A stretch of 10,096 bases of DNA from JBAZOY01 sp041648505 (GTDB lineage: Bacteria; Desulfobacterota; Syntrophia; Syntrophales; CG2-30-49-12): NCBI GenBank assembly GCA_041648505.1, contig JBAZOY010000076.1, forward strand, positions 1 to 10,096. The letters run 5' to 3'. The notes beneath the pieces are model-generated. The model was given only the letters and a program-made list of their open reading frames with translations. It ran no database searches and was not told the origin of the DNA. Below, piece by piece: positions 6,091 to 10,096 of the stretch (the stretch's first letter is position 1; each line of letters opens with the position of its first letter). Position numbers and translations under genes: made by a program.

Positions 6091-7398
6091 ATGGGACACA
6101 TTACTAACCCTGAACAAGAATATCGTATCCTTCAACAAAGGCTGGACCAGAAAGTTCAGGGCGCACCCTATTCACTGACCCTGATGAAAATATTAAACAT
6201 GCTGTTTTCTCCCGAAGACGCAGCATTGGCCTGGAAACTCCCCCACAATTTCACACCTCTGGAAACTCTGTCGGATAATCTCAAAATCCCCAAAGATGAA
6301 CTTAATGACAAATTGACTGACATGGCCCAACGGGGGTTGGTATTTGATATTGAGCACAAGGGTCAGCGCTATTTCACTCTGCCCCCGGTTGTAATCGGCT
6401 TTTTTGAATTCACTTTCATGCGCACCCGCTCTGACATGCCGATGAAAGAACTGGCGCGTCTTTTTGAAAAGTATTTCTACGAAAACGAAAATTTTGTCCG
6501 CACACATTATCAGGGGCAGACCCAACTTTTTCGATCCTTAGTCAGGGAAGAAGCGATTCCGGCGAGCGATCATACTGAAATCCTTGACTGGGAAAGGGCA
6601 ACGCACATTGTTTCTTCCGCGTCTTCGATATCGGTTGGTATTTGCCAATGCCACCACACCGCTCAACTTCTTGAACAGGCTTGTAACAGGCCTCAAGAGA
6701 CATGCCTCACTTTCAACTTTGCGGCAGAGAGTTTGAGCCGGAATGGAATTGCCCGTGCTATCACAAAAGATGAAGCCATAAACATTCTGGGGAAGTGCAA
6801 GGAGAGCGGCCTGGCCCAGACTGGAGACAACGTGCGGCGCAAGGTAAATTTTATCTGTAACTGCTGTGGATGCTGCTGCCATGTAATGAGGGCTTTAAAG
6901 ACCTTTGACCTCCATCCGGGCATTGTCACCTCGAACTGGATCATGAAGGTAGACCAAGACAAATGCAAGGGGTGTGGTGAGTGCGCCAAGGCATGTCCGG
7001 TAGATGCAATCAATATCAACGAAAAGAAAGAAGGCGACAAGACGAAAAAGTGGGCAGTTCTTACAGAAAAAACCTGTTTGGGATGTGGGGTCTGCAGCAC
7101 AAAATGCAAGACCGGTGCGGCAACGATGAAGTCACGCCCACAAAGAGTGGTAGTGCCGGAAACTGTTTTTGAGCAGAGGGTTGCGATGGCTATTGAACGC
7201 GGGAAATTATCCGACCTGCTCTTTGATGACCCTGGAAAATTCAGCCATCGGGCAATGGGGCTGGTTATCAGGCTCTTAGAGAACTCTGCACCATTCAAAG
7301 CAGCGCTGGCCAGGGAGTCTATAAAATCATCATTTCTGAACATTATAGTTAAAGGTGCAAAGAAAAGTGCGGGAGATCTCGCAGAACTTGTCACCTGA
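6091..7398 (+). CDS. Winged-helix protein with Cys-rich domain and two [4Fe-4S] ferredoxin motifs
   Basis: The 435-residue protein has three parts. Residues about 25-100 look like a winged helix (LSDNLKIPKDELNDKL, then RGLVFDIEHKGQRYFTL). Residues about 180-275 hold a Cys-rich domain: CQCHH (185-189), Cys198, Cys205, ITKDEAI, Cys236 and CNCCGCCC (256-263). Then come two ferredoxin motifs, CKGCGECAKACP (292-303) and CLGCGVCSTKCK (329-340); the last lacks the usual Pro after the fourth Cys. Such proteins are predicted cytoplasmic Fe-S redox or electron-transfer proteins of anaerobes; the winged helix may mediate protein or DNA contact. The start at 6091 is chosen because GGAGG at 6081-6085 is 5 nt upstream; GTG at 6049 adds 14 residues but lacks such a site. 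The gene follows pgk by 106 bp and could be co-transcribed. Confidence 0.85.
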   Translation: MGHITNPEQEYRILQQRLDQKVQGAPYSLTLMKILNMLFSPEDAALAWKLPHNFTPLETLSDNLKIPKDELNDKLTDMAQRGLVFDIEHKGQRYFTLPPVVIGFFEFTFMRTRSDMPMKELARLFEKYFYENENFVRTHYQGQTQLFRSLVREEAIPASDHTEILDWERATHIVSSASSISVGICQCHHTAQLLEQACNRPQETCLTFNFAAESLSRNGIARAITKDEAINILGKCKESGLAQTGDNVRRKVNFICNCCGCCCHVMRALKTFDLHPGIVTSNWIMKVDQDKCKGCGECAKACPVDAININEKKEGDKTKKWAVLTEKTCLGCGVCSTKCKTGAATMKSRPQRVVVPETVFEQRVAMAIERGKLSDLLFDDPGKFSHRAMGLVIRLLENSAPFKAALARESIKSSFLNIIVKGAKKSAGDLAELVT

Positions 7399-7413
7399 AT
7401 TCACTAGAAAATA

Positions 7414-7520
7414 TAAATCAAAGCGCTATCTTCGTTGGCATCGTCGTCGGCTCCTCGACGTACGTTTCATGTGCGCCTGCGTCGCCTCCTCCTTGCCGCC
7501 TTGATCCCATCTTTGATTTA
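7414..7520. repeat. 107-bp structured element bounded by perfect 10-bp inverted repeat
   Basis: TAAATCAAAG (7414-7423) and CTTTGATTTA (7511-7520) are exact inverted repeats. The interior is C/T- and CG-rich on the plus strand, with CGACGTACG and GCGCCTGCGTCG segments that can partly pair around TTTCAT (about 7466-7471). The element lies exactly between two convergent genes. It resembles mobile-looking intergenic palindromes that I associate with Desulfobacterota genomes, but I cannot name a catalogued family. A bidirectional transcription terminator or RNA-stabilising role would fit the location. Confidence 0.55.
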
Positions 7521-7551
7521 AAACCGGGCTTAATCTCTGCTTCTGCTACTT

Positions 7552-9174
7552 TCAGCACGCGGCTACGGCGAGATTGTCCTTCATCTGTTCCGAATCACAA
7601 TTCTCAAGGTACTCATCGAATCCCATCATCCGGTCAATGATTCCGGCCGGTGTGATCTCTACGATCCTGTTGGCCACGGTGGATACCAGCTGGTGGTCGC
7701 GGGAGGAGAAGAGCAACACTTCGGGGAAGGTGGTGAGGGCGTTGTTTAAGGCGGTGAGTGATTCCAGATCCAGATGGTTTGTCGGCTCGTCAAGCATGAG
7801 GACATTAGCGTCGGTGAGCATAATTTTCGCCAACATGCAGCGGACCTGCTCCCCGCCGGAGAGGTTGCTTACTTTCTTCATGACCTCCTCCCCCGAGAAG
7901 AGCATCCTTCCGAGAAAACTCCTCGCAAAGATCTCACTGTCACAGGGAGGAAACTGACAGATCCAGTCAATGAGGTTCATGTCGTTTCTGAAGTAAGAAC
8001 CGTTATCCTTGGGGAAATAGGCGGAGGTAATAGTCGTTCCCCAGCGAAAGCTCCCGCTGTCCGGCTCTATTTCCCCTGCCAGTATCTGGAAGAGAGTCGT
8101 CTTGGCGAGGCTGTCACCGCCTACAAAGGCTATCTTGTCACCTTTGTTTACGTTGAGGGTCAGGTCATTCAATACGTCAACCCCCTGTATCCTTTTGGAA
8201 AGCCCCTGTATCTCGATGATGGTGTTGCCGCAGGGGCGCCCGGGTTTAAAGCTGATGAACGGGTACTTCCGGGAAGAAGGCGGCATATTCTCTATGGTCA
8301 GCTTGTCCAGCAGCTTTTTCCGCGAAGTAGCCTGCTTCGACTTGGAGGCGTTGGCGCTGAATCTCTGTATGAACATCTTTAGATCATTCGCTTTTTCTGT
8401 TGCTTTTCTTTTTGCGTTCTGCTTCTGCTTCAGGATGAGTTGGCTTGCCTCGTACCAGAAGTCGTAGTTTCCCAGGTACACCTGAATCCTGCTGAAGTCT
8501 ATATCCGCGGTGTGAGTGCAGACCTGGTTCAGGAAGTGGCGATCGTGGGAGACGACGATGACTGTGTTCAGGAAACGGCAGAGAAATTCTTCCAGCCAGG
8601 CGGTAGACTTAAGGTCAAGGTGGTTTGTCGGTTCGTCCATCAGAAGCACATCCGGATTGCCGTAGAGGGCTTGGGCGATAAGGACACGGACTTTATCACC
8701 GCCGTCGAGGTCCTTCATCTTTTTTGAGAGAAGCGTCTCTGGTATGCCCAGACCTTTCAGGAGCACCGCCGCCTCAGACTCGGCTTCGTAGCCGTTCATT
8801 TCGGCGAATTCCGCCTCCAGTTTTCCCAGGAGCATCCCCTCCGCTTCCGAAAACTCTGCTTTGGCATAGAGTGCCTCACGCGCTTCCAGCACCTCGTAAA
8901 GCCTTGAGTACCCCATGATGACGGTATTGATTACCGTCTCCTCTTCGAAGGCAAAGTGATCCTGTTTAAGTACGGAGAGTCTCTCTTGCGGTCCGATGGC
9001 AATCTCACCTTTATCCGGTTCCACATCTCTGGAAAGTATCCTCAGAAAAGTTGATTTTCCTGCTCCGTTGGCGCCGATGAGTCCATAGCAGTTCCCTGGT
9101 GCAAATTTTATATTGACGTCTTTAAACAACACCTTCTTGCCATAGGAGAGGGTGACGTTTGATACATTTATCAT
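7552..9174 (-). CDS. ybiT: ABC-F family ATP-binding protein, YbiT type
   Basis: The 540-residue protein has two fused ABC ATPase domains and no membrane segment, as in ABC-F proteins, which act at the ribosome rather than in transport. In domain 1, Walker A is GANGAGKST (34-42), Walker B VLLMDE (176-181) and the H-loop His210 (SHDRHF). The linker at about 243-308 contains RFSANASKSKQATSR, as in E. coli YbiT. In domain 2, GDSLAKTT (353-360) replaces the usual GxxGxGKS/T, LSGGE is intact (438-442), and Walker B is VLMLDE (458-463). Oddities: the domain 1 signature reads LDGGD instead of LSGGE/Q, and the domain 2 H-loop His is Arg492 (FSSRDHQ). The ATG lies 12 bp after the stop of the upstream gene, and TAAAGG of that stop region supplies the ribosome-binding site, so the two form an operon. 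Confidence 0.9.
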   Translation of the reverse strand: MINVSNVTLSYGKKVLFKDVNIKFAPGNCYGLIGANGAGKSTFLRILSRDVEPDKGEIAIGPQERLSVLKQDHFAFEEETVINTVIMGYSRLYEVLEAREALYAKAEFSEAEGMLLGKLEAEFAEMNGYEAESEAAVLLKGLGIPETLLSKKMKDLDGGDKVRVLIAQALYGNPDVLLMDEPTNHLDLKSTAWLEEFLCRFLNTVIVVSHDRHFLNQVCTHTADIDFSRIQVYLGNYDFWYEASQLILKQKQNAKRKATEKANDLKMFIQRFSANASKSKQATSRKKLLDKLTIENMPPSSRKYPFISFKPGRPCGNTIIEIQGLSKRIQGVDVLNDLTLNVNKGDKIAFVGGDSLAKTTLFQILAGEIEPDSGSFRWGTTITSAYFPKDNGSYFRNDMNLIDWICQFPPCDSEIFARSFLGRMLFSGEEVMKKVSNLSGGEQVRCMLAKIMLTDANVLMLDEPTNHLDLESLTALNNALTTFPEVLLFSSRDHQLVSTVANRIVEITPAGIIDRMMGFDEYLENCDSEQMKDNLAVAAC

Positions 9175-9186
9175 GTTTTCATACCT

Positions 9187-9744
9187 TTACGAGAATGTCC
9201 GCTCGAATAATTCGGCGATGGCCTTCCTGCCGTTTTCTTCGAGAAAACGCGTCCCTGTCCCTGTGAAATGAACGTGGCTGATGATCGGCCCGTCTCCACT
9301 CTTATATTCAACCCAATCAACTTTCTTCCAGATGAACCACCTGCTGCATTTCTGATCGAACACGCATAATGGCTTGTTGCACAACTTGGCAAACTCAGCA
9401 CCCCATCCTGTGCCGCCCTTTACGGTCTTGTCCTTCAGTATTTCGCCAATTACGTAAATTTCCTGACCTCTGTTCACCTGATACCAAATGCTTTGCAGCA
9501 CTTGTCTAATGGTCGGCTTTGCCGTATACGGGCGATTCATCAATCGCGAAACATATTCCAGGCTGACATCGCCATTTTTCAGTTCTTCGGGATTGAGAAC
9601 ATGCAAGCCCCGGTGGCGGACGATATTGTGTCCTTCAAACGAAAAATTTACTTCTGTAATACCAAAACGTTCCGCATTGGCCCCAAATTCAGCTTCCGCG
9701 CCCTTAATGCCGCCGCTGAATAAAATTGCCTCTTCTTTATTCAT
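9187..9744 (-). CDS. Uncharacterised 185-aa protein, possible SLOG-like nucleotide-binding fold
   Basis: I do not recognise a named family. The start ILFSGGIKGAEAEFG (about residues 6-20) is like the 'SGGAxGAD' loop of SLOG/lysine-decarboxylase-like Rossmann proteins. A later GGTGWGAEFAKLCNKPLCVFDQ (about 110-131) looks like the second Gly-rich loop and following strand. The C-terminus HVHFTGTGTRFLEENGRKAI ends in a helix. No signal peptide or membrane segment is seen, so it is probably cytoplasmic. ATG 9744 is chosen because AAGGA (9751-9755) is 6 nt upstream; a longer start at 9768 lacks support. The gene heads a two-gene operon with the ABC-F gene (12-bp gap). The fold call is tentative, and no substrate can be given. 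Confidence 0.7.
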   Translation of the reverse strand: MNKEEAILFSGGIKGAEAEFGANAERFGITEVNFSFEGHNIVRHRGLHVLNPEELKNGDVSLEYVSRLMNRPYTAKPTIRQVLQSIWYQVNRGQEIYVIGEILKDKTVKGGTGWGAEFAKLCNKPLCVFDQKCSRWFIWKKVDWVEYKSGDGPIISHVHFTGTGTRFLEENGRKAIAELFERTFS

Positions 9745-9810
9745 CTTCATTCCTTTCGATAGAGCCAAAGCTCTTGATTTCGTTGAACTGTTTTACTTTA
9801 GGTTCCGGCA

Positions 9811-9849
9811 GAAATAAAAACCACCATGACTCTCAAGAGCATGGTGGTT
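9811..9849 (-). terminator. Strong intrinsic terminator (minus strand) upstream of the operon
   Basis: AACCACCATG (9819-9828) and CATGGTGGTT (9840-9849) are perfect 10-bp inverted repeats. The 11-base loop itself contains CTCT/AGAG. Read on the minus strand, the hairpin is followed by TTTTTATTT. Read on the plus strand, no T-run follows. It therefore ends a minus-strand transcript entering from the right. It lies 67 bp before the ATG of the 185-residue protein, so it is either the end of an upstream gene now separated by the insertion sequence, or an attenuator in that operon's leader. Confidence 0.75.
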
Positions 9850-10025
9850 AACTTTGCACTTAAAAATGTCCTGATCTAACTTTGATGCTCCTTGCCTGCC
9901 GGCAACTGATTTCTTGTGCATCTACTGGCGTTCAATATAGTGTGTCTTTCCCTAAAAGTCAAGCAGTAGTGTTAGTAACAAATGATATGTCCGGTATTGT
10001 AGCACATAATCTGTCCGGTTTAGGA

Positions 10026-10047
10026 TGGTCACCATTGGAGGTGACCA
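10026..10047 (+). promoter_or_regulatory. Hairpin sequestering the transposase ribosome-binding site
   Basis: TGGTCACC (10026-10033) and GGTGACCA (10040-10047) form a perfect 8-bp stem with a six-base loop ATTGGA. The Shine-Dalgarno GGAGGTGA (10037-10044) begins in the loop and runs into the 3' arm, and the stem ends one base before the ATG. Transcripts that include this hairpin should be poorly translated, a known way by which insertion sequences limit transposase made by read-through from outside. Confidence 0.7.
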
Positions 10048-10096
10048 ATGAGATGGACAGAGGTGCTAGAGGAGATCCGGAAGATGCGATTTGAGG
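10048..10096 (+). CDS. Transposase N-terminus (ISNCY-like), partial at window end
   Basis: The first 16 codons read MRWTEVLEEIRKMRFE, matching the usual opening of ISNCY-family DDE transposases ('EVLEEIRxMRFE' before a helix-turn-helix). Only this start is in the window. GGAGG at 10037-10041 is 6 nt upstream of the ATG. The assignment rests on a short but characteristic stretch. Confidence 0.6.
   Translation, partial: MRWTEVLEEIRKMRFE

Larger units (their letters stand above)
9941..10096 (+). mobile_element. Left end of an insertion sequence (ISNCY-like), truncated by window edge
   Basis: A transposase start is preceded by about 100 bp of non-coding DNA with two direct TGTCCGGT repeats (9988-9995 and 10012-10019, 24 bp apart), probable transposase-binding sites. 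TGTGTCTTTCC at 9941 is a plausible terminus but cannot be confirmed without the other end or the target duplication. Confidence 0.5.

Noticed and set aside
6693..7394. 233-aa minus-strand ORF opposite the Fe-S protein
   Set aside because: Shadow of the Cys-rich gene on the other strand; the plus-strand frame carries ferredoxin motifs and an RBS.
7774..8382. 202-aa plus-strand ORF opposite the ABC-F gene
   Set aside because: Shadow of the conserved ABC-F coding strand; no motif or RBS.
9793..9921. 42-aa minus-strand ORF starting MHKKSVAGRQG
   Set aside because: It runs through the entire terminator hairpin and T-run, which better explains that DNA; no RBS or family was seen.
9882..10094. 70-aa plus-strand ORF across the insertion-sequence end
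   Set aside because: It spans the presumed IS boundary and is out of frame with the recognised transposase start, which has a perfect RBS.

Overview
The window looks like an accessory-flavoured stretch of a bacterial chromosome, probably from an anaerobic member of the Desulfobacterota or a relative. That placement is inferred from the gene types: a winged-helix protein with two [4Fe-4S] ferredoxin motifs, a lysine-rich mini-protein, an LEA14-like lipoprotein, and structured intergenic repeats of a sort I associate with that group. No rRNA, tRNA or other marker gene is present to confirm it. Genes are sparse on the left half and lie on both strands, with many relics, repeats and hairpins between them.

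Left part (1-2560): the C-terminal bulk of an LEA type 2 (WHy-domain) lipoprotein, then a small lysine-rich protein gene inside a 324-bp cassette, a flavin reductase-like FMN protein, and a minus-strand D-alanyl-D-alanine endopeptidase (PBP7 type) with a good sigma70-like promoter.

Middle (2560-4680): mostly relics and repeats. It holds a 5'-truncated DUF4143-type ATPase fragment, a tiny two-membrane-segment protein possibly coupled to a 48-residue upstream ORF, and a second 98%-identical copy of the 324-bp cassette. The leader half of the cassette occurs a third time (diverged) in front of the tiny membrane protein, so three small genes share one leader. Palindromic, GTCCCCCGAAT-containing sequences lie near 2605 and 4507-4584.

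Right part (4680-10096): a divergent phosphoglycerate kinase and the winged-helix/Fe-S protein run on the plus strand. They converge on a minus-strand pair consisting of a 185-residue protein with a possible SLOG-like fold and a YbiT-type ABC-F ATPase. Between the convergent units is a 107-bp element bounded by a perfect 10-bp inverted repeat. Upstream of the minus-strand pair is a strong intrinsic terminator on the same strand. The right edge carries what appears to be the left end of an insertion sequence: paired TGTCCGGT repeats, then the first 16 codons of an ISNCY-like transposase whose ribosome-binding site is buried in a perfect 8-bp hairpin.

No complete new multi-gene system stands out. 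The most interesting signals are the shared leader/cassette family of small genes, the transposase RBS hairpin, and the altered active-site residues in the phosphoglycerate kinase and the ABC-F protein.
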